A stretch of 31,579 nt of DNA, from contig JADNYJ010000372.1 in assembly GCA_015501075.1 (NCBI GenBank), positions 1 through 31,579 of the forward strand, given 5' to 3'. The DNA is from Gymnopilus junonius (taxonomy: Eukaryota; Basidiomycota; Agaricomycetes; Agaricales; Galerinaceae). A program made the translations under genes and the position numbers. This document shows positions 21,467-31,579 of this stretch, one piece after another (the stretch's first letter is position 1; each line of letters starts with the position of its first letter). The notes under the pieces are model-generated. The model ran no database searches. It had not been told where the DNA came from and saw nothing but the letters and a program-made list of their open reading frames with translations.

Positions 21467-23017
21467 ATGGCGTTCAGAGAAAATACACCCGAAAAGAAGA
21501 ATGTAAAGCGTCCAGCTAATAATTGGATACTTTTTAGAAAGGCCTTCATCAGTCATTTCCGAGCACAAACCAAAGGCACGCCGGAAGAGCGCAAACATCC
21601 AGGAACCAAGCTATCAAGATTCGCTTCAGACGCCTGGGATAAAGGCGGAGACGAACTCAAAAGCTTTTGGGCTCGAAAAGCAGAAGAAGAGAAACGTGCA
21701 CACGAAAAAGCGAATCCTGGTTATAAGTATCAGCCAATGAAGAAGGCGGATAAGGAGAGAGCGAAGCTGGAGGAGCAGTTGTTGAAGAACAAGTTGAAGG
21801 AAGAGCAGAAGCGAGCAACGAACGGTAGAAGGGGCGCGAGGAACAGCAAGAGCAAGGGGAAAGGCCCGCTATCCTTGAGAGGTGCCGAGGGGTACGAGAG
21901 ATGCAGCAACGATGAGGTGATTGAGAATTTCGGTGCTGTTGAGCATCCAGGGCCTGTCCGCCACAACGCCAGAACGTCTCCATATACTTACTATCGCAGC
22001 CCGACCAAATACGGGGGATACGAGTCCTCCGCTTCCACCTCCACTTCTTCTTCCTCGTCTGCCAGCTTCAGCAGCTTTCCTACACTTCCGAGTTATTTCG
22101 TACAGTGGAATAGTCGCAATGTCTACAGGTACCCGAACTCGTCTGGCAGTTCAACTTCGAGTTCGACTTCTTCATATTCTACATTTGATAGCCCCTCTCC
22201 CGCAAGTTCGTGGACCTCCGCTTCACTCCCAAGCTCACCCGCAAGCCCCGTGTCGAAAGAGCTCGAGTTCATAGTTGTCGAGGGTGGCACTGCGCCACCG
22301 ACTTCGGACTCTTACCGTCTCCGCGCGCAGATGGGTGTGCCAGCGCCTGGCGAGACAGTAAACAGCAGTCCCAAACGCATTATTGACGAGACTGTTAACT
22401 TTGACTTCGCTCAGGATACCCAATCCTCTACTCCTCTGGCAGCGGAAGGAGTTCAATACATTTCCAAGTTCGTGGTTCAGCCAGCAAGTCCCAACCAAAT
22501 CGCTTCCGTAGGTCTTTTCTCTCTAACTTGGTTCATCTCCATCTAACGTTGATTACTCCGTGGAATTCAGAGACCTCAGCTATCGGAAGCTAGCCTACTT
22601 CAACACGAGTCCAATCTCGTACAGTCGACATCTCAACTTGCAAGCGACAACGAAGTCGAAGTTCCAGTACCACTGTCCCCACCGAACCTCTCAATCTCTA
22701 TCCATGAGGACTACTCCTCCGAACAATTCAATGCTTCCACCTATGCTATCTCTGCTCCATCTCCGACCAACATTGACGACACTACTGAAATTCAAGCACC
22801 GCACTTCTACCCATCGAACCTCGATGTTCACCAGGATTGGGATCCAGAAGCCGACTTGAACCTGCTCCCTGATGGAGACCCCTTCTTTCAGGAAGACGTA
22901 CCCCTGTATAATTTGTTTGAATTCAGCACGCCCGCCTCCCAATTTCCGAGCTCCGAAGACATAGTACTACCAGACGCAAAAGTCGTCGATTGGCTCACAG
23001 CTATTATGCCATACTGA
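21467..23017 (+). CDS. HMG-box protein, third of tandem trio
   Basis: Predicted DNA-binding regulator of 495 residues in two exons (21467-22507 and 22571-23017; intron 63 nt, phase 0). The HMG box is at residues about 14-95: KRPANNWILFRKAFISHF, then FASDAWDKGGDELKSFWARK and NPGYKYQPMKKADKE, continuing into a long charged helix rich in Lys/Glu (possible coiled coil). A Ser/Thr/Tyr-rich region follows. The C-terminal 150 residues are acidic with bulky hydrophobics (DADLNLL-like DWDPEADLNLLPDGDPFFQE), resembling an acidic activation domain, and end in VVDWLTAIMPY. The ATG at 21467 was preferred because the frame upstream has only a TTG. Confidence 0.88.
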
Positions 23018-23626
23018 AGATCGCTCCTCCCTGCCCGGAGGAACTTCGGCCGCAGATCCTGTGGCTTTCCTGGCACACTTTTTTGTCCAGGGTCACCGAA
23101 AAGAGGGCTTACGCATGCTGCAAGCCCAAAGTCGTCTTATTTCCTTTATCTCTTATCTGATTTAATAGTTCGTCTCATCTCTCCTCGCCCTGTTCTCTTG
23201 TGTACAAGTCCTGTAATCGTTACCCTCTCGTCTCCTCGCTATCTGCATCTGAATATTGTATGTACATTTGTCCTGGTTTTCTTGCTTAGTTCCTCCTATT
23301 GTAGTCTGTGTTGTCTGGATTCTGTATATTGTCTCACTGGCGTCCTTGTATTTTAGAATAGTTCGATGGATACCCGGCTTTGCAATCGGAAACAACGGAC
23401 TCTCTTGAGCAGGCAAGCAATGGTTGGTCGAGAATCTCAGGATCGATAAAGGTTGCACAGGAATAACTGTCACGACGCGTCAATCCTCTATGTATTGATC
23501 ATGATGAGATTCCAGGGATATCGTATTAACAGTTAACCGACGTGGGTCTATAAAAAATTTGGTATCCAAGAAACGGGCATAGATCCGACAACCGACCGAG
23601 ACGTTCTCCTTCTGGCAACGACACTT
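23018..23626. other. Convergent intergenic region
   Basis: Shared 3' region of the last HMG gene (plus) and the RTA1-like gene (minus). It is T/C-rich and no gene was recognised. Confidence 0.4.
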
Positions 23627-25086
23627 TCACTCGACCGAGAGAGCTTCTTTCTCACCTTTCTCAACCTCACGTTTCGTTGTTTTCACAAAGCCGCTCCTAC
23701 GCCCCAGTAATAATCCAGGATGAGCAAAGTTGATAGTGAATATCGCAAGAGTAACCATTGCTCCATCAAGGACGTCTAGCGGGCATCATCAAAATGTGGC
23801 AAGACGATAAATTAACCAGACGCACTGAACAAAACCTGGGTGCCAATTATTCGTCCCTCCCATCCATCGGTAAGTTCGATCGTCCGGTACACAGACCTTT
23901 TAGTTTACTTGATAAGTTGAACCTTCTTAAAGGAGCACATGCTGAGCTCACCGAATGAAGAGACAGGTAGTACTGAAAAGAAGCGCCAACGCTCATCAGC
24001 GTGATCTTTCCTGACATTAACCCTTCCTGCCCAAGAGCGCGCTCCTGTGCTCCGCAGGGTGGTCTTCAGTTTTTATCCTACGGACAGGCCAATTCTTCGT
24101 ATATCGCACGTAGAATTCGATCGCACATAACGCGTAGATCACAATGACAGCTGTAACGGGAACGGAACATGAGTCTAGGCATCATGAATGTCAAAGAGCA
24201 TAACCTACCGAGTTGGAATGAGATACCGCCCAACATGATATGGCCACCCTAGTGCAAGGTAAATTCATGAGCATGGTAATTGAGAATTAAGGAATGAATT
24301 TCCTACAGGATTAGGATCCTGACCAGCAGAGAAGGCCGTTGCCGCCCTTCCTCCTCCAACGGCCTGCACTATCAGAGATATCACATCCTAAATTTCAAGA
24401 AGGTAGCCGAGGTTAACATGGAAATCTACCACGAGTGAGCCTTTCACTCACAGAAGTACAAAATAGAATGGTATCTGCAAAGAGTTAAACGACGGAATTT
24501 TGGTAAAATAACGAATAAACTCACATCCTCTTGGGGTTAATCGACTGTATTGCGGACCCAGACGCTGAATAAGAATGCCCAGAATCACAAAATTTGCGGC
24601 TAGAAGAGGCGTTGGTCCAATGATCGTACAGGTAATCCTTGCAACAAGAGGAAGGTATGAGCCTCTGGCGGAAGTTCAGCCTCACATTCTTCTTACTGCA
24701 TTTCAAAGGGCGATGGACTGGGAGGATTAAGACTCGACCATAACCTGGCCGCCCAACCCAGTATCTCGAGAACACCGCTAAGGCATACAGTCGGAATGAG
24801 CCACCATGTTTGAAAATATATTGCTTGGCCTAAGTGTATGACTGGACAAACCGAATGAGGGGTTTAGATCTGAGATGTTACGTTTATAACGCACGAGTAG
24901 AAAGCCCATAGAGTACGATATACGTTATAGCGACGCCTTCACTTGGAATATAGTTGTATGGAGAGTCAAGACTCGAATGGGCGTGGTGGGCCCTCACAGC
25001 CAAGCCTGAGTGCTGCTAATTAGCGAATAGTCAGCTTTTGATTAAAAAGAAGAAAAGGACGTACTGATGTCGTTTAGAGAAACCAT
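23627..25086 (-). CDS. RTA1-like multi-pass membrane protein
   Basis: Member of the fungal RTA1/RSB1 lipid-translocating family, about 283 residues. Exons 25065-25086, 24895-25005, 24697-24829, 24525-24637, 24452-24474 (23 nt), 24307-24387, 24209-24248, 24082-24150, 23952-23991, 23826-23896, 23627-23775. Family signatures: YNYIPSEGVAITYIVLYGLS, WWLIPTVCLSGVLEILGWAA, PLLAANFVILGILIQRLGPQ, GHIMLGGISFQLAV, LFIRSVYRTIEL and FNVLDGAMVTLAIFTINFAH. Several hydrophobic helices, consistent with the family's seven. Members influence sphingoid-base or sterol stress at the plasma membrane; the exact role here is unknown. The intron at 23992-24081 is the least certain: it is in phase but has a weak acceptor, and reading through hits stops. 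Confidence 0.88.
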
Positions 25087-25648
25087 TCTAGCTTGACGTT
25101 AAAGGGAAGGATGTAGACCTTGGTGGGTGTATGACCCAGCTCCCGAAAGACGGGAAGTTGGCAAAAAGGCTGGTTAAGAGAGAGCAGGATGTAGCGTGTG
25201 CAGGTGCTATGCACCGAGGGTATGCAACTGTGATCATCCGCAACACAGTGGAAAAGATTAAGAATAGCTGCTTATCGGCAAGAAAAATGTTCCCGAAGAG
25301 GTTAGAAAAGGAATGAAATCTGCCGTGGTGCCTGATTATTCCGCAGCGATCACTTTCATCAGCCCTCCCGGAGGTTAACGTCAGAATTTTGCCGAGCATC
25401 CCGAGATCCGGGTCAAATCCGGGTGGATATCCGGAGACTTTGGTTAATCATTAATGACACATCCTCGAAGTAAAATGTAATAAATTTGCGAACACCTGAT
25501 GAGGCCAATAGATTTCGCAACTGGAATGCATTACAGTATCTTCAGGCATTGCCGCATGGGCAGTATTTATTTCAGTTAAGAAGATTTTTATTAAGACTTC
25601 TATTACACAAATACATAAAAATTAAGTCTTAAAAAGACTGAGCGCTTT
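25087..25648. other. Intergenic upstream of the RTA1-like gene
   Basis: Promoter side of the RTA1-like gene and 3' flank of the tRNA gene. Around 25400-25435 the word ATCCGGGT recurs twice. No gene was recognised. Confidence 0.35.
25631..25635 (-). terminator. Pol III terminator of tRNA-Asp
   Basis: A run of five T on the minus strand, 13 bases after the tRNA 3' end; this is the usual RNA polymerase III stop signal. Confidence 0.7.
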
Positions 25649-25735
25649 CTCTCTGTCTGGGAGTCGAACCCAGCTTTCGCGCGTCCGGCAAAGAGCAATG
25701 ACAGGCGCGTGTACTAACCGATATACTAACAGAGA
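25649..25735 (-). tRNA. tRNA-Asp(GTC) with 15-nt intron
   Basis: Full cloverleaf on the minus strand: acceptor stem TCTCTGT/ACAGAGA (7 bp), discriminator G, anticodon stem CGCGC/GCGCG, loop CTGTCA+C with anticodon GTC at 25702-25700, and T arm CTGGG-TTCGACT-CCCAG. A 15-base intron (25684-25698) sits one base 3' of the anticodon, the canonical place for nuclear tRNA introns. The mature length is 72 nt before CCA addition. Confidence 0.92.
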
Positions 25736-26048
25736 TTATGTAAAGTGCAGTTGAGTGTGGAAGATATAGTCGAGTGCGAAAGATGAAAATTGAAAACTGT
25801 ACCGACCAGCTCGATAGGTTTGAATTCGCAGCGGCAAAGGTGATATCTTCAGATCACCAATCAACAGTCAGAGAGCACTTAGCAAAACGATGTCGCCAAG
25901 TCTGATCGACAAAAACCAAAAAGTCCCAGTAAATGATTGGCCGCGATCAACGTGTATTGCGTGTTGCATTATCCATCTCCTCAACAGAATGGAGAGTATT
26001 AGCATCAACTTAAACAGAAGTATAAGAAAATACATGACGACATTGATC
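25736..26048. other. Intergenic between tRNA and Kelch gene
   Basis: 5' flank of the tRNA gene and 3' flank of the Kelch gene, both minus. Nothing else was recognised. Confidence 0.4.
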
Positions 26049-29000
26049 TCAACGTCTGTTTCGACTGGCGCCAGTACCAGGAGCACTCGGTCCTCCAACA
26101 GCCCCTCGGCGCATTTCTTCTTCATTGAGCCCCGCTTCTGACAAGATTTTCTCGACTTCTTCAAGGATGGGTTTATAAGACGCTAGAGAGGCCAAACAGG
26201 AAACGTCACACTCCATCTCGCTCATGAACACAGGTAAGGGTTCAACGTACCATACCGCTCTTCCGCTAGAGCAAACCCATCTCTGCGCAGCTGTTTCCCC
26301 TTGTTCTCACTATTTTCGAGAGCTTTTTGAGCCCAGTATTCACCTAACACTCGAAATCAGTACTATAAAAAGGGATAGTGAATAGCTTAATCCAATCTCA
26401 CGAGAGCGGGCATAAAACATGGCCAAAGTTTCTCCTGGAAGCGGCGTGCTCTGAACAACTTCGGCTGAGCGTGTGGCATCTTTAGAAACACCCATGAACG
26501 CAGTAGCTTTCGAGCGGATGTCAGTCTGCGAATAAAAGCGCATGCAAACGTCAGAACACTTTCGATGCGAAATTTTCATTCGCTAACCACTTACTTCATC
26601 TTTATCTTCTTCAGCTTCTGCAGATGTTTCCAATGGAATGCTTGCGATATCTGCTTCAAGGACATCATCTTCGTCGTTGGCATTTTTCTTTTTCTGCCTC
26701 TTGGAAGACTTCAAATCCTCGTCGCCGATATCGCGCTCCTTCAGCTTCAGCTCTAGATCCTTAGCAACCGCCTCATCGGCATCAACCAGAGTCTCTTCGT
26801 CCCCATCCTCATCATATTTCTCCTCGTCAGTATCGTCCTCATCCTCATCGCTGTCATCCTCGTCACCATCTTCATCACTACTGCTCTCAACGTCACCCTC
26901 TGGTATAACGACATCAGTCTTCTTCAAACAGATGTATTTGTCCATTTTGTCCAGTTGTAGGGAGTAGAAGTCGTCAAGTGTGTACTCCCGAGAGCCACGT
27001 TCGTAGATTCCACCATATCTGAAATGTACTTGTTGAAGAATAAGGAGAGACACAGAATGTGATGGTTGACGTACATGTACAGTGTATTACGTAATACGGC
27101 GAGCATTGTGTTGTACCTTGGTAAAGGAGTGGACAAAAGAGGGTCGTCCAGGTCGACAGTATCGTCAATAGGAGCGGTGGGAGTGCTCGACGCCTTGGGC
27201 TTCCTACTGGTATCATTTTCTATTGTATATTTGCCCTATAATTGGAAAGTTCTGTGATATGTTCATGTTCATAAACGTAATGGCAAACGAGTAAACGCAC
27301 ATTATTCTCAGTTTCGCCCCCATCATCATCACTTCCTTGCTCATCCTCTTCATATCTCTCTTTCTCTTTGTGCTGCTGCTGTTTCTTCTTGGGACCCTTC
27401 TTCTGCCCTCCCTTCACTTTCGGTTTCTTCAGCGTCATGCTCATCCATTTGCCCTTGCCCGTCAGTTGATATCCGTACCTGCCATCCAAAAAAGACATCA
27501 GACTTTCGCCGAATGTCTAACTGAAAAAAGAAATTCTTACAAATCGTTCCAGAACACACTCTCCAGCACTTCCTCGCTCGTGTCCTCATCTGTGACACCA
27601 CCAAACAGTACTCCGACCCCTCTTGCAGCCCAAAGTGTCATTGTACACCCGCTGCGGAGACAAGGGGCATATGCATCCGAGGGCCGCTTCCGCTTTTCCC
27701 ATTTGAATATTATCGATGGCTGCTGCATCTTGGACGACGAGGCCTTGGACTTCCCTGATACAGGAGGTGCTTTGGATGAAGGCGTTGCTGGAGTTTGAGG
27801 AGTGGCTTCCGAAGGCAAAGTAATCCTGCAAGTCGGTGTTTAGTTCAGCCCGTAGCAGAGAAGAAAATCACAAACTTAAGCACCCAGGTATCGTCCAGCA
27901 TGACACCAACTGGACGCTTGCCCTTCTGGTATTCTTTGCAATAGCCACCTAATAACGAATTGGCATGTTGTAAAACATTTTAAGGGAAAGCAATACCATG
28001 CAGAATGATCCCATCAGCACATGGAAGAAAAGAAAATCCGCTGCGAGGCCTATGCGAAGTTCAAACGCAAATGAAGGTAAATACGAGAACGAGACGTACG
28101 AAGGTTTTGCATCTGTTTCTTTGAGCTCAACTTTCGTCCAGCTATATTCATGGGTGTCGAAAACCCATAAATCATTCAAATAACGTGCTTTGAAGATATG
28201 AGATAAGGCATCCTGATATTGACTACCAAAAACCTCACTAGTGATGCCTGGGTCGTAGAAACCGCCAAACAAGACGATGAGGTGCTTCCAAATGGTCATA
28301 CTGAAAGAAAAAGGATGAGAGACAATATTGGAAGGAACAAATGGAGATGTACCTACCGATGGCCAGAACGGGGAGTGGGACGGACTTTGGTGTCAATACG
28401 GTCCCAAGAATGTGTCGCTATATCAAAGCACCAGAAATCCGCATAATGGTGAAAGCTGTTCTGGTGCAGAGAAGAAAACTCGCCACCTGCGGCACGTTAG
28501 CGGATATTTGAACGGGAAACAGTTTGGGTATTCACCAAAGAGGAAGAGTTTCCCGCCGCCAGCAGGTGAAGCAACGACCGCATGGGCAGACCTTGGGCCA
28601 GGACATGTCGGAGAGACAAACTTTCTCCACTCATCTTTCTCTGGAGTATATCTAAACACGTCATTGTAGAAGTACTGGAAAGCGATCAGCTTGCTACTGA
28701 TCTCGTGAGATGCTAAAGGGCTCACGGCTTTGTTGTCCTCGCTGAAAAATTCCCCTCCAATGCACCAGAGATGATTACCATTTGGGCATGCAGTCAAGGT
28801 AGCGTTTGCTCTACGACTCGGAGGTCCTTCTACGAGTTCCTCCGTGACCGTATGTGCGACCTCCCATTCTTTTCGCATCTACTGAGCACGCGAAGAAATT
28901 AGCACCACATCGGCCACTTACATTAGAGGGACTCCACTCACTCTTTCCAAGATCCCTTCCAAGTCATCATCGTCGGTATCTGAATCGTTGGCTTTCTTTG

Positions 29001-29146
29001 CTTTGGTCTTTCCTTTCGTCTTGGTGGAGCTGGCATAGTTGTGTCCTTGGATTTCACTGCTTTTTCGTCTCCTTCCTCTCGACTTTTTGCGCTGCTTTAG
29101 CCTTCTTTGCTGCTTTAGCTGTTGCATTGCCTCCCTTCTTCCCCAT
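26049..29146 (-). CDS. Kelch-repeat protein, KLHDC4/Kel3 type
   Basis: Cytoplasmic beta-propeller protein of about 757 residues. Exons after the first: 28726-28878, 28536-28674, 28357-28486, 28239-28300, 28100-28187, 27997-28049, 27876-27948, 27541-27825, 27301-27478, 27075-27235, 26595-27018, 26402-26525, 26251-26343, 26049-26182; all GT-AG and in phase. Kelch blades include HLWCIGGEFF, FYNDVFRYTPEKDEWRKF, KLFLFGGEF, HLIVLFGGFYDPG, YLNDLWVFDTHEYSW, LHGGYC and YIYGGIYERG. A Lys-rich insert and a long Asp/Glu tract follow, then a C-terminal domain (PLPGETLAMFYARSREYWAQ, KPILEEVEKIL) typical of this family. Exon 1 (28942-29146, MGKKGGNATAKAAKKAKAAQ) needs either a 28-nt intron (29030-29057) or two one-base corrections to stay open. 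Confidence 0.9.
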
Positions 29147-29446
29147 GACACCAGACGAAACGCCTCAAATCGGTTATGTTTGGGACAAGTGGTAGTTGGG
29201 AACCAGAAAAATAACACCAATCACGCGCTTCAGTAGCGGCACGACATCCCGTTCACCACGGAAGTCGATGGTGACAACCTCTCTTGCCATCATTGACTTC
29301 CTCCATTGTGCGCAACCTCAATACCCCGAGTAGAACAGAAAGCAAGGTATGCATCCGATCAGTTGCGACATTGAGCTTAGGATGTGACTAGGTGTCAAAT
29401 AGAAGATTTCTGATTACCAACTATTTCTATTTGTCGAAGAAAAGGC
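29147..29446. promoter_or_regulatory. Divergent promoter region, Kelch and F-box genes
   Basis: 300 bases separate two head-to-head starts, so they share upstream DNA. No clear TATA box was found; no other gene. Confidence 0.35.
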
Positions 29447-30871
29447 ATGGCCTCTGAAAATGGGGGAGCTCGTCTGCCTTTAGAACTCCTGGAAGAGATT
29501 ATCGACATTCTCGCTTTTGATCTGTTTGACCCCCGAATGTCGTGCCACCCTTTTTGAATGCACACTCGTCTGCAAGACCTTCTACAGTCGCGCATCAGGG
29601 CACCTTATTTCGGACATACATATAGGCCGTATTTCCAAGACTTCTCAAACCATAAATGACCATGTCAAGCTATGCAAGAGTTAGAAGGTCTGTACAACGT
29701 TCTGGAGATGCACCCGACCTGGCACCCCGTGTCAAGGCCTTGACGATTGAAACATGCTTTGGCGGCGTAGCTCCAGCGAAGAACAGAGAACTTCTACTAG
29801 AGAACCGGCATATACCTCTTATCTTCCCGAAACTGCTTTCCATCGTTAAATTTGCATGGATGAATCGCGCTATGGTTTTCCTTGGTCCTCATTCAGCACT
29901 TCTGTTTTAGAGGCATTTGACAATCTCATAGACACACCTTCCCTATCCATTTTAACCTTTGAGGGTATTGAAGACCTTCCAGCGGACTACATAACTCGAT
30001 GTTCAGGCCTAAAACAACTGGAGCTCACACATGTGGACTACGTAGAGGTGGTTCATGAACCCTCCTCTCCTCCCACTGACGTTCATACAACGTGAAGAAA
30101 TAGAATCGCAACGTGCATTGCAGCTCATGATCAACCGCCATGCACCTGGCCTTGTTCTTCACATTCTCTCTGGTTCCACTTCGGCGTCCATATTCTCAAG
30201 ACTACGCTCTCTAACTATGTGGATGAGAAATGCCGACGAGGTTCGTGCCGCATGGGGAGTAATGCAGTCTGCCGCTGAAACGCTTGAATTGCTAGTCATA
30301 GAGGACATGTCCCATTTCGGATGTAAGTTTTCCGTTATCATTCAGGGCTTCTGCTGATTCATGAAATATCCAGATCCGACATTGATCCCGGGTTCAATAG
30401 ACCTGGCATCCTCCGAAAGCTGAAAAACATAACGATTGGCTGCAGGATCGCCTCCGGAGACGGAATAATAGTGCCAATGGGGATCAGCGGTATCTCAGCC
30501 ACCCAACGTCACCTTCGACCATCCAAGGGATTGAAATCACAATCGACTGGATCGACTGCAGGATCGGTTCAGAAGAAAGTCGGCTCACGGCCACTGCAGA
30601 GCCCGCATGGGATATCCTGGACCAGACACTCTCTCGGCTCTCAACCTTTCCTGACTTATGTCGCGTTTCGTTAAATCTCAAACTTGGATATGGCTGGTCT
30701 ACTTCACCAGGTTTACCAAATCCTCCAGATCGCATCGTTACAGTGAAAGATCATCTCGAACGATTGGCGGGAAGGCTGCTTCCTCTTACCTCCAAGCTTT
30801 TGACTGTAAAAACACATATCAATGTACTGGTCTATAAAAGCCGATACGCGTCGAATAGCGCGTACTATTGA
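29447..30871 (+). pseudogene. F-box protein gene with many frameshifts
   Basis: Starts MASENGGARLPLELLEEIID, an F-box beginning, then changes frame repeatedly: ATLFECTLVCKTFYSRASGH; ELEGLYNVLEMH; RVKALTIETCFGGVAP; YGFPWSSFSTSVLEAFDNLI through SGLKQLELTHVDYVEV; EIESQRALQLMINRHAPGLV through ETLELLVIEDMSHFG; an intron from about 30323; then, after another shift, SPSTIQGIEITIDWID to a stop at 30869-30871. At least five single-base changes are needed, the first an extra C in the CCCCC near 29530. Content matches the large F-box/LRR-like families of mushrooms, which recruit substrates to SCF ubiquitin ligases. So many breaks in 1.4 kb point to a real pseudogene or a poorly resolved assembly stretch. 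Confidence 0.7.
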
Positions 30872-31004
30872 TGCTATTTTAGAATAGGGTTCACAGTGCC
30901 TCGACCTAATAATACACGCACGTCCCTTTGCCTTCTATATCCACCTTCTCTCAGCCAATCTGCTCCTTATCAGAAACCATCATCTACGTCGACACCCATG
31001 CAGG

Positions 31005-31424
31005 ATGCAGCATACAAGATCGACAAAAACTCGACAGAGAAAGAAAGGACCAAAGCTACCCAAGGAGCTTCCGGATCGCCTCATCGATGAACTCGGTTCC
31101 AACATGGGGGAATACCATATTCGTCTCGCACTTATCAATTGTAGCCGGGTCTGCTGGTTCTTCTACGACCAATTAAATCCCAATTTTACGATGTGGCTAG
31201 ACGGGTGTCTATCTCAAGGGCAGACGTTACCCGGTCTAGAAATATTTGTTCTCGTTTTGAAAATCAGTACAATGAACTTAACGGCCTTTCAATGGGTACT
31301 CAGTGCGCTTTGCACAAACAAACGCTTGCTTCCGGAGACCTCTAAGATCCCATTGAAGACCTACGTTAGGGCAGAAGTAAAATTTCCCGAATCTCTTGCA
31401 CCAATGCTTCAGATCTGTGATTAA
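31005..31424 (+). CDS. F-box-like fragment
   Basis: Open frame of 139 residues with an F-box-like start, LPKELPDRLIDELGSNMGEY, followed by LALINCSRVCWFFYDQL, which matches the usual F-box then Cys/Trp pattern. It ends after PESLAPMLQICD with TAA, far shorter than typical 400-600-residue relatives. It lies 130 bases after the frameshifted F-box gene and may be a truncated tandem copy or the first exon of a longer gene beyond the window. The start codon is uncertain. Confidence 0.5.
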   Translation: MQHTRSTKTRQRKKGPKLPKELPDRLIDELGSNMGEYHIRLALINCSRVCWFFYDQLNPNFTMWLDGCLSQGQTLPGLEIFVLVLKISTMNLTAFQWVLSALCTNKRLLPETSKIPLKTYVRAEVKFPESLAPMLQICD

Positions 31425-31579
31425 TGTATTATTACCGAGATTGAAATACATGCTATCGCACTAGTGGAATAAACGGTTCATCAAAAATGCCACATTCGTT
31501 GATGAACAGCCGTTACCCGATCCCTTGAAGTAGAGAAAACTCTGCGAACGCCCATTGCTTGGCCAGGGCTCGGACGTCC

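Noticed and set aside
26638..26967. Ser-rich plus-strand frame
   Set aside because: Antisense of the Asp/Glu tract in the Kelch gene.

Overview
The window reads as nuclear DNA of a filamentous basidiomycete, probably a mushroom-forming Agaricomycete. Genes carry many short GT-AG introns (mostly 48-70 nt) with internal branch-point motifs, and coding density is moderate. The contents fit that group: a 17-exon berberine-bridge-type flavo-oxidase, an RTA1-like membrane protein, a LysM secreted protein, F-box relics, several HMG-box regulators and an intron-containing tRNA-Asp. No bacterial operons, CRISPR array, rRNA or intact transposon was seen.

Layout. 1-731 (-): HMG-box gene with two frameshifts that runs off the left edge. 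3197-3884 (+): two-LysM secreted protein, preceded by a possible small gene at 2318-3111. 4129-6804 (-): BBE-type FAD oxidase, directly abutting an eroded unidentified gene (6804 to about 8130, -) through a TAATG stop/start overlap. 8877-10503 (-): short-chain dehydrogenase with one frameshift. 11789-14197 (-): SH3 adaptor resembling Nbp2/Skb5, with one frameshift. 14.2-17.6 kb: gene-poor. 17654-23017 (+): three HMG-box genes head-to-tail. 23627-25086 (-): RTA1-like protein. 25649-25735 (-): tRNA-Asp(GTC). 26049-29146 (-): Kelch protein of the KLHDC4/Kel3 type. 29447-30871 (+): heavily frameshifted F-box gene, followed by a second F-box-like fragment at 31005-31424 (+).

The most interesting feature is the set of four divergent HMG-box genes (one at the left edge, three in tandem). 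One, at 17654-18682, joins its HMG box to two textbook SUMO-interacting motifs placed in different exons. The four share the start and end signatures of the box but have unrelated C-terminal tails, which suggests local duplication followed by diversification.

A recurring oddity is single-base indels in otherwise well-spliced genes, often at short homopolymers. In the dehydrogenase and SH3 genes these could be assembly errors. The gene upstream of the flavo-oxidase and the F-box gene carry so many that real pseudogenes are more likely. All exon models were built by reading splice sites and frame continuity by eye; no search was run.
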